A stretch of 64,000 bases of DNA from Acanthamoeba castellanii str. Neff (GCF_000313135.1 NW_004457592.1:295171-359170); one strand, 5' to 3'; positions 32,013-43,246 are shown, numbered from the stretch's first letter. Made by a program: numbers and translations. The notes: generated by a model not told the origin, from the letters alone.

Positions 32013-33909
32013 TTAGTGGATGGGCAAGCCGGTTTCGCCAGAAGAGGAGCGGGCGAGGAGGGCGAGCTTGAGCCGCTGGTTCTCGGAATAGAGGCGGGCC
32101 AGCGCGGCGTCCCTCTCCTCCAACACCTGACGCACCACCGACAGCGGCGCCATCGCCTCCTCCCTACGCGTAGGGACACAACAAACCACGACACACAGCA
32201 TGACACGCACGCCGCAAGCACACGCACGACCGGACGAGCGTCAGTGGACCACACGCATTGCACGAACAATGTGGCGCGTGCGGCCGGGGAAGCGCAGTAC
32301 CGCGGGCGCGGGCTCTTTTTCTCGGGGGCCGCAGGGCGGGCGCTCGCCTTCTTCCGTCGCTTGGGGTGGTGCGCCGCCGCCGCCGCCGTGGCCGTCGTGC
32401 CCTCCGCGTCTGGTCGTTTTCGCGCCTCCGATCTGCTTCTCGTGGTGGCGCTGGTGCTGGTGCTCGACGTGGCAGTGGCGAGTCGCTCCTTGACCTTCGC
32501 TTCGCTCCCCGTGGTAGTCGTCGTGGTGACCATCGTCGTCTTCTCTCGCGTCGTCTTCGGCTTCGGCTTCTTGGCGTTGGCGTTGGCGTTGGCGTTGGCG
32601 GTGGTGTCCCGCTTTCGCTTCTTTTTGGCGCGCCCTCGTCGTCGCTGGTGGTGGTACCTGCTCGCCCCCCGTGCGTGAGTGTCATCACTATTTCATTTCG
32701 GCCCGCGCTGTGCGTCGTGTGCGTGTGCGTGTCGTGACGCACTCGTCGTCGGATATGATGTCCTCATCGTCGGGAATGCCCGCGGCGGTCCGCCGTCGCT
32801 TTCTCCGGTTGTCGTAGTCCTCCTCGTCGTCGTCCTCGATCACCTCGTCCTCCGTGCCGCTGCTTCCCATCAACACCGGAGTCAGTCCTTGCCCGCCCAC
32901 GCACGACACACACGACACACACACGACACGCGCACACGGTCGCGAAAGGCGGTAAAAACCTGGTGTCGGCGACGTGTTGTCCGGTGGAGGACCCCCGTAT
33001 GAACCCCTCCCGCAGCCGCAGGAAGAACGTCGACCCGGCACCACCGCCGCCACCCGCAGGCGGCGGAGGCGGCGATGAATGGCCGCCGGCGCCGCCGTGA
33101 TGATGGGCAGCGCTGCCGGCCGGCAACGATGACGACGCCTCGGACTGGTCGCCGCCGCCGTCGCTGCTGCGGTGCTCCGAGCCGGCGGGGCCGGCTGACG
33201 TGGGTGTGGCGGTGGTGGCCGAGGTGGTCACATGGCCGCGCAGGCGCGTGTTGAGTGCTGGCAGGTGCACCGACGTCTGCTCCGTCGTGCGCAGGCCTCG
33301 AAGCAGCGCACCTGTGCACGTGGCGTTCGTTCGCTTCAGTTTTCCACATGTAGACGCACCGCACTCATGTAGACGCACACGCACACGCAGTGTCGGAATG
33401 TGGAAATGTGTACCAGGCGGACGGGCAGGGGCGGTGGCGTGGGAGGAAGGTGGTGGTCGAGGTCGGGCTGGCCCTGCCGATGATGGCGGCGGGTGCCGCT
33501 CGTGCTGCGACGAGGGGCTTCTTCTCTGGGGAGCTGTGGAGGAGGGAACTGCGGCTGCTCGCGGGAAGGGCGTGCATGGCGGTTGTGTAGAGGTTGAAGA
33601 TGAAGTTGTTGTCGATGATGTTGTTGATGGGCAAGTAGCGGCAGGGGTGAATGAAGATGAAGAAGAAGAGGATGAAATCGCGGAGGAGCTACTCGGGAAG
33701 GATTGGCGTAGAGGGAGGTGGGGAGGGGCCGGCAGGGGGGTGCGGGCGGCGTGCAGACCTGCGGCGTCGTCGAGGAGCAGAGGCGACGTAGAGCATTCAG
33801 ATGACGATGAGGAGGGGCGAGGCGGGGTGGACCATGGCCGGCACGGGATCTCATCGGGCGGCCCCTCCTTGAAGGTCACCCGCTTTTTAATTATTGCCTG
33901 CTTCTTCAT
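32013..33909 (-). CDS. Unknown basic, disordered protein with RVxF (PP1-docking) motif
   Basis: Five exons: 33909-33414, 33311-32960, 32862-32743, 32657-32301, 32163-32013; 491 residues. The start is MKKQAIIKKRVTFKEGPPDE, in which KKRVTF fits the RVxF motif by which many proteins dock protein phosphatase 1 (known motif; the interaction is inferred). The next 250 residues are Ser/Pro/Thr/Ala-rich with poly-Ser and His/Gly tracts. Then come an acidic segment (TEDEVIEDDDEEDYDN), a cluster of NLS-like basic motifs (RRKRRRT, RAKKKRKRD, PKRRKKAS), and a C-terminal heptad helix (VVRQVLEERDAALARLYSENQRLKLALL). This suggests a nuclear protein that dimerises or binds a partner through its C terminus. 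Family not recognised. The short exon 3 and GC-rich introns make the exact splice sites moderately certain. Confidence 0.6.
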
Positions 33910-34086
33910 TTCAGCAGATCCAGGCCGTAGCCTCGCCTCTCGTGGCTTATCTTTCTCGGCACAAAACGATATAGATTGTTTATTATTTCAATTTGAGAAT
34001 TGAAATTATTGAATGGTGGCCTCTTCTTCAGCAACGTCGAGGTACTGTACAGGAAGAAGAAGGAGAGCAGATGTCTCATGCATGGA

Positions 34087-36231
34087 TCACGCTTGCGTTT
34101 GGTTCTCCTCCTGCGAAGGGGTGCCGTCTTCTTCAAGGAAGGAGAGGTCGTCACCGTGTGGCACCGATAAGCCGCGCTCCTCGAGCCACGTCGTGTTGTA
34201 GATCCTGCTGTTGTATCGCTGCCCCGAGTCGCACAACACAGTCACTGCACACACGACACACACCACCGCACACGCACACACGACACACAATGTAAGGAAT
34301 GTGAAAAAGGCAAGGTTGAGGCTGGGTGAGTGCGTGCCGATGGTGTGTCCGGGGCCGAGCTTGCGTGCGAGCTTGACGGCGCCCACGCAGTTGAGGGCCG
34401 ACGACCCGCCCACGAACAGGCCGTCGTGGCGCAGCAGGTGGTGCGCCATCGCCACGCCTTCCTGCTCGCTCCCCTGGAACGCTCCGTCGTACCGCTCCAC
34501 CTGCGCCCCCTCCCAGCATCAACCACCGCACACGCACTACCGCACCACCGCACACGCTAGGATCGCATACCTGGGTGAAGTTCTCGGTCTGTCGGTTGAC
34601 GCCAACGCCCTCGTAGAACGAACGCGCGCTCAGCGGCTCCACGGTCATCGTGTCTTGCCTAAAGAAAGGCGAATAAGGAGGTCCCTTTAGGATAAAAATA
34701 ATCTGAATTATAAAGTATAAAGAAATCAAATTATTATATCATTATATATATATATATATCTAAATTGTAAGAATAGGATCCGTACGGGTGGAACATGACG
34801 CCCTTGGTGACGAGGTGGTACAGACCGCTCCCCGGCGGGTCCACCAGATAGCTCACCACCGCCGGATTCTTTTCCTGTAATGCACATAGCATACATTGGA
34901 TCATCACCATCAGTCGTCACCAAAGGCGCCGTGCGCGTGCGATTGTGTGCGTGCCTTGAGATATTTGGTGATGCCGGCGAGGGTGCCACCAGTGCCTGCG
35001 CCCATCACCACCCCGTCCACCCGCCCGTTGGTTTGGTCCCAAATCTCCGCACCCGTCCCTGTGCGCACACACCGCACACCGCACACCACACACGCATGAT
35101 GACGTCAGCACCGAGCTGATGCTGACGTCAGCAAAGGGCCTGCGTTGGGCTGCGTGCCGTGATAGTGGGCGCGCATGTTGGCCAGGTTGTCGAACTGGTT
35201 GCAGTAGTAGGCGTCGGGGTCGGCCAACGCGCACGACATGGCGTAGTGCATGAAGTGCTCCGGCTGACTCATCGGCATGATCGGCACAATCTATGCATGA
35301 TGCACATTGCGTGTTGCGTGTTGTGTTCAGCGGGTGTGTTGCGTGTGTTGCGTGTCGTGCTGTGTCGTACCTTGATTTTGGCTCCGAGGGTGGTGAGCAG
35401 GTCGACCTTCTCAGTGGAGACGTTGTCGGGCAGGTAGAGCTCTACCTCGTACCCGCGCGCTCGCCCCAGCAGCGCCAGCGCGATGCCCGTACTGTGCACC
35501 CACAGCGGAAGCATCAGCCCAGGTCACGCTGACGTCAGCAGCAGCGCAGCAGAAAATGAAGTGCGCGGGGCTGGGGGAGGGGGAAGTGGGGCGGGTGCCT
35601 GCCGGCGGTGGCTTCGACGAGCTTGGAGACGCCCGGGCGGAGCTTGCCCTCGCGCTCGGCCTCGACGATGATGTTGCGCGCCACCCGATCCTTCACGCTC
35701 CCGCCCGGATTCACTGCGCGCCACCGTCAGTGACGCGCACCCGACACACGGCACGACACGCACGACACACGCTGCCCCACGTACTGAATTCGGCCTTGGC
35801 GAGGATGGTGCAGCCTGTAGCCCGCGACAAGCTCTCTATCTGCACAAGGAATTTAAATCATACAATTAAAAAAATAATAAGATAAAATAAAACTTGACAT
35901 CGGCTGGTTATATTTATTTAGAAATAAAAACATGTTATTTGTGAAGAAAAAAAGATTGAAAAAAAGGTACCCGGAGGAGCGGGGTGTTGCCGACGGTGTC
36001 GAAGAGGGTGGTGACGTGGTCGGTAGCGACAGAGGATGAGGAAGAGGAAGAGGATGAAGATGACGAGGATTTAATCTTGTCTCGCCGGCGGAAGAGGCGA
36101 GTCTCGTACCAGAGGTAGGCCCCGCTGGCCGCCACGCTGGCCAGGCCCACCGCCACGGCGGCCCAGACCAGCGACGTGGCCTCCCTCCTCACCAGCCCGT
36201 GGCCGCTTCCGCTTACGCCCCAGCCCTCCAT
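34087..36231 (-). CDS. Membrane-anchored cysteine synthase (PLP-dependent)
   Basis: Ten exons: 36231-35971, 35839-35785, 35713-35599, 35491-35371, 35290-35140, 35058-34955, 34874-34786, 34658-34571, 34500-34338, 34244-34087; 434 residues. The N terminus has one hydrophobic segment ([21 protein letters not shown]) and a poly-Ser spacer before the enzyme domain. Fold-type II motifs: [21 protein letters not shown] with the PLP lysine, VEATAGSTGIALA (phosphate/substrate loop), [10 protein letters not shown] (PLP phosphate), FVGGSSALN, and [12 protein letters not shown] near the end. The enzyme replaces the acetyl group of O-acetylserine (or a similar group) with sulfide. No CBS domains follow, so it is not a full-length cystathionine beta-synthase. 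N-terminally anchored cysteine synthase-like proteins occur on fungal mitochondria. Four of its nine introns begin with GC. Confidence 0.9.
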
Positions 36232-36375
36232 TTCGTTGATTTATTTTATGTTTGTGTTTTTCAACTGAAATTATTTGGGCTGACGTGGCACCGACCAAAC
36301 GGCACGCGGTGCAGAAAAGTCGCAGGAAAGAGAACACACAAACAAAAAACAAACAAAAAAAAATAGAACAAGAAG

Positions 36376-37657
36376 ATGGAGGGTCCGGTGGTGGTCGGAC
36401 ATTGGATTGCCGACGACGCCGCTCCGCGGTGTGCTCACTGTTGCGAAAAATTTACTGGCATAAACCGCAAGGTCCGCTCTTCTCTTACCTTATTCTACAT
36501 ATTTATATATATATGATATTAATTATTTAGATATACTCATATTCATTGTTTATGCTCCTTTGTGGACAGCACCACTGTCGCCTGTGTGGTACGTTTTTTC
36601 CCTCCTTCCTTCGCTTTTCTTCGTCGCATTCGCTCTTTCGTTCTTTAGAGCTGATGGCGGACCCGGCGGGCTGCGGCAGGGAACGTGTTCTGCGCCAAGT
36701 GCGTCGAATGGCGCCTCACCCACGCCGAGCTGGGGCTGGACGACCAGAAGGGCTGCCGGGACTGCCACCAGTTCCTCACCATCGCCCTTCCCCTTCTCCT
36801 ACGAGGTGCGCTCACACTTTATACGTCGTGTGCGGTGGTGCGTGTCGAGTCGTGTGTGACATGTGACGTGTCGTGTGTGTCGTGTGTGTCGTGGCGTGTG
36901 CGGTGGGCCTTACATCTGTACTGTAGGGAAGACGTTTATCTACTACACAGAGGAGCGAAAGAGGGTCGCGACGGTCTCGCTCCACGATGAGTGGTCCCAC
37001 CTCCTCATCCGACCCCTCCCCTTCTTCGCCCCCACCCCCGCCACACCCCTCCTCCTCCGCCCCTCCACCTCCACCACCTCTTCATCATCGTCGTCGTCAT
37101 CATCTTCTTCTTCACCATCACAACCGCTGGGCGACGACGACGAGCTCCTCGATCTTGCTCGATTCAACTGCGTGCTCGACGGCCAGCAGACGCCCGTCTT
37201 CCAGAGCTACCAGCCCCACCCTCTCTTCTTTCTTTCTTCGTTCTTTTGCGGCGCCGGCGCCGGCGGCGGCAGCGACGACGTGGCCGTGCTGTCGCCCTTC
37301 TGCTTCTCGGTCCTGTTCGGCGGCCGAGAGCACGGGTCGCTGTACGGCAGCGACGTGCGGACGATCGATCTGCAGGCCGAAACGCTGGAGGACAAGCAGG
37401 CCTTTGTGGCGGCGTTGACGTGGTTCGCCCGCTGGCGCGCGACGCAGGGCGGCCGCCTGTTCGGCGTGTTCCGGGCCGAGCGGCGCAAGATGGCGCGACG
37501 CGACGACGAGGCGCAGCGGCGGGAGGCGGAGGGCGAGCAGCGACGCGAGACGGCGGCGGAGTCGCGAAGGGCGCGCGATCGCTACCACGCCTCGCGCGAC
37601 GCCATGCGCGACAAGTACGGCCTGAGCGGCAGCACGACGAGCCTCGTCGATAAATAA
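36376..37657 (+). CDS. FYVE zinc-finger protein with C-terminal PH-like region
   Basis: Four exons: 36376-36471, 36570-36588 (19 nt), 36680-36805, 36927-37657; 323 residues. Residues 5-75 form a FYVE finger: WIADD (WxxD), two CxxC pairs beginning RCAHCC, the basic motif RKHHCRLCG that binds PI3P, and NVFCAKC. The micro-exon supplies exactly HHCRLC. Then comes GKTFIYYTEERKRVATVSLHDEW, which could be the first strands of a PH or GRAM fold. It is interrupted by a Ser-rich loop and continues with SVLFGGREHGSLYG and LEDKQAFVAALTWFARW, the last resembling a PH C-terminal helix. An Arg/Glu-rich helix closes the protein. FYVE domains target endosomes via PI3P; the cargo or partner is unknown. Confidence 0.85.
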
Positions 37658-37751
37658 AATGATAATAATAAAATGAATAAATAATGACACCCTCCAATCT
37701 ATTCAACAAAAATAAATAAAATCAGGTAATAAATAGTATATGAGACAGGCA

Positions 37752-39279
37752 TTAGTCGTGGCAGGGGAGGGTGATGTCGAAGCCGAGGAAGAAGGAGTGG
37801 TGGGCCACCGAGTAGCCGGCGTCCACAGTACCGTTCAAGTGCAGCGGCAGCTCACCTGCGAAGTATCGCGTGTCGTGTCGTGCGTCGTGCGTCGTGTCGT
37901 GCCGTGCCGTGCCGTGAGACGTGAGACGTGAGACGTGAGACGTGAGAAAGGGGGCAGAGGGGGAAGGGTGGTGGAAACCTTTGAGGCCGCAGTCGTCGAG
38001 GAAGTGGGCCAGCACCTCGGGCGCGGGGTTGTCGAGGGTGACCACCACGCCAAAGGGCTGCAACAACACACCACCAACACAGGACGCGAACTCGTCAGGA
38101 ATGTGTCGCACACTCTTGCCGCCACGTGTGCGAGAAAGAGAGAAAAGGAAATAAAAAGAGAGAAGAAGAGAGAAAGAGATAAAAGGGCGACAAAGAAAGA
38201 AGGAGGGACGCACCTGGTCGACCGTTCTCCCAGGGAACACGTGCTTCTTCTCTAGCCGCGTCTTGCCCACGGCGACTGATCGATGGTACACCGTCATGTT
38301 GATGCTCTGCACGAACATCACAACATCATATGGGTGAGAACTTTTTGAGTCTTGTGTCGTCGTGTTCGTGTGTGGTGTGTGGTGTGTGGTGTGTGGTGTG
38401 TGGTGTGTGGTGTGTGGTGTGTGGTGTGTGGTGTGTGGTGTGTGGTGTGTTACGTGTGCCGCGTGTGTTGTGTCCGCACGCGTGTGCGATGGATGGATTG
38501 CCAAGCGTACGTGGACGGAGAGGGAGACGTAGTTGGGGTTGTCGATGACGAAGTTTTCGGTGAAGTTGAGGACGAAGGGAACGAGCTGGAGCGTGAGGTT
38601 GCTCTCGCCCTTGCGCTCGATCGTGGGCATGCGCGGGAACAGGAAGTAGGCCGTCACCGCCACCGCCAGCAGCACCGCCAGCGTCACCGCCACACACACG
38701 CCCCAAATCGCCCGTTTGTTCCTGGTGTGGCCCCAAGATCCACGTCAGACACGACACACGACACACGACACACGACACACGACACACGACACGATGGAGT
38801 GGCGTGTACAGACAAGGCCGGCGCGGCTTGATAAAGCGGTTGTCGTGGTAGTGGTCGGTGTCGTAGGCGGGTACGGCGTAGGCTGGGGCAGAGCCGAGCA
38901 ACGGGGTACGCTCCGGATAGCCCTGGCCGCCGGCGGGCGCCGAGCCGTAGCGGTGGGGCGTGTAGGTCGGACCGCCGCCGTAGCCGCCCTCGCCGCCCGC
39001 CCCGTAGCCTCCGCCGTAACCTCCACCGTAGCCGCCGCCGTAGCCGCCTCCGTAGCCAGCTGGGGAAAATAACAAAAAAAATAAGAGTTATGATTGATAA
39101 TTCAAAAAAAAATTACTAATTATGTATTCACATATTTATCTTCCTTTGCCCTTCGTTCCTGTTCTTCCGTAGGAAATCGGTCAAAATAAAAAAATAAAAA
39201 ATAATCCGAAATTAAGCGTACCAGGCGAGGTGGGAGCGGAGTTGTAGGCGTACTGCTGCTTCTGCTGTGGTGAGTGCAT
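37752..39279 (-). CDS. LEA2/NDR1-like single-pass membrane protein
   Basis: Six exons: 39279-39222, 39059-38810, 38721-38511, 38306-38214, 38057-37979, 37855-37752; 264 residues. The cytosolic N terminus is a tandem Gly-Tyr tract (GYGGGYGGGYGGGYG..., residues 20-50), followed by a Pro/Tyr-rich stretch and one membrane segment (IWGVCVAVTLAVLLAVAVTAYFLF). The outside part has the character of a LEA2/WHy domain: PTIERKGESNLTLQL, FVIDNPNYVSLSVH, SINMTVYHRSVAVG and GVVVTLDNPAPEVLAHF, with alternating strands and several N-x-S/T sites. It ends LGFDITLPCHD. Such proteins sit at the plasma membrane or vacuole; molecular function is unknown. The introns contain heptamer tandem repeats. Confidence 0.7.
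38360..38450. repeat. (GTGTGGT)n heptamer array in LEA2-like gene intron
   Basis: About twelve copies of GTGTGGT with exact 7-nt spacing in the intron between exons 3 and 4 of the LEA2-like gene. A second heptamer run (ACGTGAG, four copies, 37916-37946) occurs in the last intron of the same gene. Confidence 0.95.
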
Positions 39280-40242
39280 CGCCCCTTGGGGTGTAATTTG
39301 ATTGATTGAGGGCGCGTTGTGGGGCCAGAAGCAGGACCCACAGCAACCACTGCTCTCTGGTTGCCCATTCGACGTTTGAATTCGCGAGAATTGTCGGAGC
39401 TCTTTACTTTTCTGGGGCGGTTACCTGAATTGGTGCGAGCGCCCCTTCCGCCAGTGGCGGTTTGTTCAAAGAAGAGGTGCCCGCGGGGAACCAGTAGCCA
39501 GACCACGCCCACCCATGAAACAGCTCTTCCGTTCCACATTCTGACACTACTAGATGTTTTAGGTCGCATGGCTCTTATGTCGGTTCGGCTGCAACCGTGA
39601 ATTAGGTCAAAAGAAACATCCAAATTAGGTCAGCTTTCAGCTTAACCGACTGTGAGATTGCAAGGAAGTGCGCACCACAACGTAGCACAGCCATGTGACG
39701 GCATGCGGGCACACGGCAAAACTAACAGCCATGCCACTAAAAATGAGCGGTAGGCGGGCGGCCCATCTACATACACGCGGCATTCCGCAGGTCTAGCGGC
39801 GCCGGCGACATTCGGGCGTGGCTTCCCGAGAAGGTGGCGCGCAAGAACGGGCCTGCGCGCTTGGGAGTGCTTCGCGCTTATTTGGAATTTCTTTTCTCGC
39901 CGAGACCGGATTTCCATCAAACCGTTCGATTTCTGATTGGCTAAAAACTGGTAAAAGCGAAATTTCGGGTGCAAAAATCCGACGACCTATTTTCCGACTG
40001 GCGCTCCGGAAATGCGGCGCGAGGAACGCCACTTTTTAGTGGCCGCCTCGCCGATCATCAGAAGCCGGGCGAAGTGGCTAAAGGTGCGACGGCGTGGGTC
40101 GGAGGTTTTAGCCACTTGAGCCAAAGGCCTTTTGCGTGCCAACCTCATAAAACCAACCGACCCACAGACCCTTCGCACCTCTTACTCGAGCCACTAACAA
40201 CTACAAGAAGAACAAGAGTTACCAACCTACCCTGATCAAGAC
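39280..40242. other. Divergent promoter region between LEA2-like and homeobox genes
   Basis: Nearly 1 kb without a supported exon. The homeobox side (40028-40117) carries four copies of GCCACT/AGTGGC arranged as two inverted repeats. The sequence before it (39300-39900) is ordinary unique DNA with short ORFs lacking splice support. Confidence 0.5.
40028..40117. promoter_or_regulatory. Clustered GCCACT inverted repeats upstream of homeobox gene
   Basis: GCCACT-TTTT-AGTGGC forms a tight hairpin (40028-40043). AAGTGGCTAAA (40072-40082) is mirrored by TTTAGCCACTT (40107-40117). The cluster ends about 125 nt before the ATG, which suggests operator-like sites for a dimeric factor, possibly the homeodomain protein itself (inference). 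Confidence 0.4.
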
Positions 40243-41640
40243 ATGACGACCTCCTTGGACATGTTCAGGAGTCAACAACAAGAGGCCGCGCGGGCGCTGT
40301 TCGAAATGAGCGGACTCTCGATGGCTGCGAACACGACGACCTCTTCACTGACACCACCCACGTTGGGCGCGCCTCTCTACCTCCTGCCCGACCTCCACCT
40401 ACGTCAACCGCAACAACCACCCAGCCACAGCCACCACTACAACCATCTGCTCCTTCCTCCTCACCTCTTCATGAGTGGCGGAGCCCTCTTCATGCCGGCC
40501 TTCCCGGTCTTTCCCTCACCTTCCGTCAATGCCGGGCCGGCGACTTCGGCAGCAACCGTTACATGCCAGAACCCGTCGGCGGCCGGCGAGAAGCGCCTGT
40601 CGGTGGCCTACCTCCTCAACTCGGACGAGCCCCCGATGTCGACGTCGACGACGATACCGCCCACCTTCCTCAAGCAGGAGCAGCCCTCTTCGCCCGAACT
40701 TCATCATCAACCCAAGCGCAAGGCGCCGAGCTCGTCCAAGGCCCAGAAGAGCCATGCCAAGCGATCCAGGACTGCCTCTACTTCTTCTTCTTCTTCTTCG
40801 CCACTTGCTACGCGACCATCATCCCTACCGGCCGCCGCGACGACGTCGACCACGACGACCACGACGGCCATGGCCGCTACGTTCAAGGGCGACCTCAGTC
40901 TGTTCCCACACCTTCAGCTCCAGCTCCAGCGCGAGCAGCTCGACCCGCAGCAGCACACCGAGCTCGTGCTCAAGGTGTGGAACCGCCAGCAACAGGTGCT
41001 CAAGCTCCAGCAGCTCCAGCAGAAGAAGCAGGAGCTCAAGGCCCAGCGTCTCCAGCAGCGCCTCCAGCGCAAGGGCCATGGCAAGGCCGTTGTCGAGTCG
41101 ACCCCCGGCTCTCCGCCTACATCGTCTTCAACAGCGTCGCCTTCATCACCTACGCCAGCCTCGCCGCCCAGCTCTACATCGTCGGCCGACGTGGTGTCGG
41201 CGGCGCTGCCCACGCTCGACGAGATCCTCAACGGAGCCGACGCCCAGGTCGACGAGGCGAGCGACGAGGACTCGAGCAACAACAACTCGAACATAAATAA
41301 GAAGAAGACGAATTCGAGTAGCGGAGGCGCGGACGCGAAGAAGCCACGGCGACGCATCACGGCGCAGCAGGTCGCCGTGCTCGAGCAGGTGTTCGCCGTG
41401 GAGCCCTTCCCTGGGCCGTCGACGAAGAAGGTGATCGCCAAGAAGCTGGGCATGCAGGAACGTAGCATCACCATCTGGTTCCAGAACAAGCGCGCCCGCC
41501 TCAAGCGCATCGAAGGAGGTCACGGCGACAACAACAACGGCGGCAGCAACGAGGGCGAGGGCGGCAGGCGCGAGGTGACCTTCCACAACCTCGCCGTGGG
41601 CTTCGACGGCAAGCTCGACATGCTGCCCGAGGACTTCTGA
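40243..41640 (+). CDS. Homeobox transcription factor
   Basis: Single exon, 465 residues. The first 230 residues are Ser/Thr/Pro- and His-rich, followed by a Gln/Leu/Lys helix (LVLKVWNRQQQVLKLQQLQQ) that may be a coiled coil, and a further Ser-rich linker. The homeodomain lies at about 366-427: KPRRRITAQQVAVLEQVFAV, EPFPGPSTKKVIAKKLGM, then the recognition helix SITIWFQNKRARLKR with the invariant W48, F49, N51 and R53 and Gln at position 50. Helix 1-2 spacing is normal, so it is a typical rather than TALE homeodomain. It acts in the nucleus on TAAT-like sites (family knowledge). The Asn/Gly-rich C-terminal tail ends MLPEDF. An intron-free gene with its own inverted-repeat cluster upstream. Confidence 0.93.
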   Translation: MTTSLDMFRSQQQEAARALFEMSGLSMAANTTTSSLTPPTLGAPLYLLPDLHLRQPQQPPSHSHHYNHLLLPPHLFMSGGALFMPAFPVFPSPSVNAGPATSAATVTCQNPSAAGEKRLSVAYLLNSDEPPMSTSTTIPPTFLKQEQPSSPELHHQPKRKAPSSSKAQKSHAKRSRTASTSSSSSSPLATRPSSLPAAATTSTTTTTTAMAATFKGDLSLFPHLQLQLQREQLDPQQHTELVLKVWNRQQQVLKLQQLQQKKQELKAQRLQQRLQRKGHGKAVVESTPGSPPTSSSTASPSSPTPASPPSSTSSADVVSAALPTLDEILNGADAQVDEASDEDSSNNNSNINKKKTNSSSGGADAKKPRRRITAQQVAVLEQVFAVEPFPGPSTKKVIAKKLGMQERSITIWFQNKRARLKRIEGGHGDNNNGGSNEGEGGRREVTFHNLAVGFDGKLDMLPEDF

Positions 41641-41862
41641 GTCCTTGGTTCTCATATTGGCTCTTTGTACATAGTCAGAGATATTGAAATGTGAATACGA
41701 TTGAATGGATGAAGGCGCATCCTTGTCTTGTAGTCAGATCTAAAGCTCAGGAGAAGGTTGAAAAGAAAGGTGTTTGTTTTGATCTTTTCCTTTTTCTCCT
41801 CTTGCGCTACGCTTTGCCGCGGTCAGACTTCGCTTGAGTCCTTGCTTGCGTTTGCAGATCAG

Positions 41863-43080
41863 ATGTCGTTCTTGCAGAAGATGGGCGTGTCGGTGCGTTC
41901 ATGGAAGGAGTTCGGCAACACGAACAAGCTCCAGCTGCCCAGTGTGTCCAACCCCAACCTTCTCCTACAAAGGCTTCAGACCAATGTGATGCATTGGTCT
42001 GGAAACTACCTCATCATCAGCGCTGTCATCTTCGGCTATGGGCTGTACGTAGCCACTCATCCTCTTCAATTCATGAATTCATGAAGTCACGTAGCGCCAA
42101 TCGCAGCCCATTCCCAATCTCTCCTCCCATTTCATCTGCATCTCTTGGATTTGTGTTTGGGAGGCCTTCTTCTCAACATCGCTGTTCTTTAGATTCGCGG
42201 CTCCCCTCATGATCGTGGCGATTGGATTCGCGTTCCTGGCCTACTCGTACTTCATGGTGATCAATGCGACCCCCATGCGTGTTGGCGGCACTGAGGTAGC
42301 GCACCTTTCCACCGCAACGAGCCGTTCGACTCTCGGCTCATGCTCTCATCTCCTCTTCTTCTCTTCTTCTTCAGCTCAACACGAAGCAGAAGATCGGTGG
42401 CGTGGTGGCCATCACCGCCTTCCTCTTCTTCATCACGTCGGGCTTCACCATCCTCTGGGTAGCCGGCATCGCCTCCCTCGGTACCTACCACACACACAAC
42501 ACACAACACACGCACGACACGACACGCGTACGCACTTCTCACACACGCGTTTCTTCATTGGCGCGCGATCGGTGGTGCAGTGGTCCTGTTGCACGCGGCC
42601 CTGCGCCAGCCGTCGCTAGGCAGCAAGGTGTCGTCCTTCCTCGACCACTTCTCGCCCGACGGCACCGGCCAGGACCCTGTGACGCCCTTCCAGGATGTCT
42701 CAGAAGCCATTCAGGTGACTTAGGCTCTTCTCTTGCGTCTATAGCGTGTGCGTGTGCGTGTGCGTGTGCGTGTGCGTGTGCGTGTGCGTGTGCGTGTGCG
42801 TGTGCGTGTCGGTCGCACTCACTTCTATGTAAACACACACAGGACATGCAGGACGACGCTGACCAGCAGCAGGGGTCCATGCGGCGGGAGGAGTGGGACG
42901 CCCAGCGCGAGCAGTACCACCAATTCGCTTCACAGATGCGGGTACTGCGCACTTTTTCCTTTCGCTCGTGTGTGGTCGTGTGCCATTGTCCAGGCCGGCG
43001 GCTCACACAACGATCCCATCATCCACACGCGGCAGACCAAGTACGACCTGGCCCCACAGGAGCCCAAGGACACCGTCTAG
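41863..43080 (+). CDS. PRA1-family (prenylated Rab acceptor) membrane protein
   Basis: Six exons: 41863-42044, 42193-42295, 42375-42480, 42581-42714, 42843-42941, 42994-43080; 236 residues. The N-terminal half matches the PRA1/Yip3 pattern: SWKEFGNTNKLQLPS, LLLQRLQTNVMHWSGNYLII, then two hydrophobic hairpins (ISAVIFGYGLFAAPLMIVAIGFAFLAYSYF and VVAITAFLFFITSGFTILWVAGIA). The motif NY after the first helix is typical. The C-terminal 90 residues are a hydrophilic Gln/Asp extension longer than in most PRA1 proteins, including a possible helix (REEWDAQREQYHQFASQM). PRA1 proteins sit in Golgi/ER membranes and help membrane exchange of prenylated Rabs. The intron between exons 4 and 5 has a (GTGTGC)n array. 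Confidence 0.8.
42744..42808. repeat. (GTGTGC)n hexamer array in PRA1 gene intron
   Basis: About ten perfect copies of the hexamer GTGTGC make up most of the intron between PRA1 exons 4 and 5. Confidence 0.95.
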
Positions 43081-43246
43081 ACGTTGGCCGAAGCGGGGGG
43101 GGGCATAGCGAGGCGAGGCCCCTCCTCATATCACCATAACCTTCACACACTCCACTTCACACGTTTTCATTCCATCACATCAAGAGAGAGACTACAACAC
43201 GAAACGCACACATCGCTTCATCCCGACTCACTGGTTCCACACACAG

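Noticed and set aside
39120..39623. 167-codon minus-strand frame between the LEA2-like and homeobox genes
   Set aside because: It overlaps the first exon of the LEA2-like gene in another frame, and its composition is not like the coding exons here.
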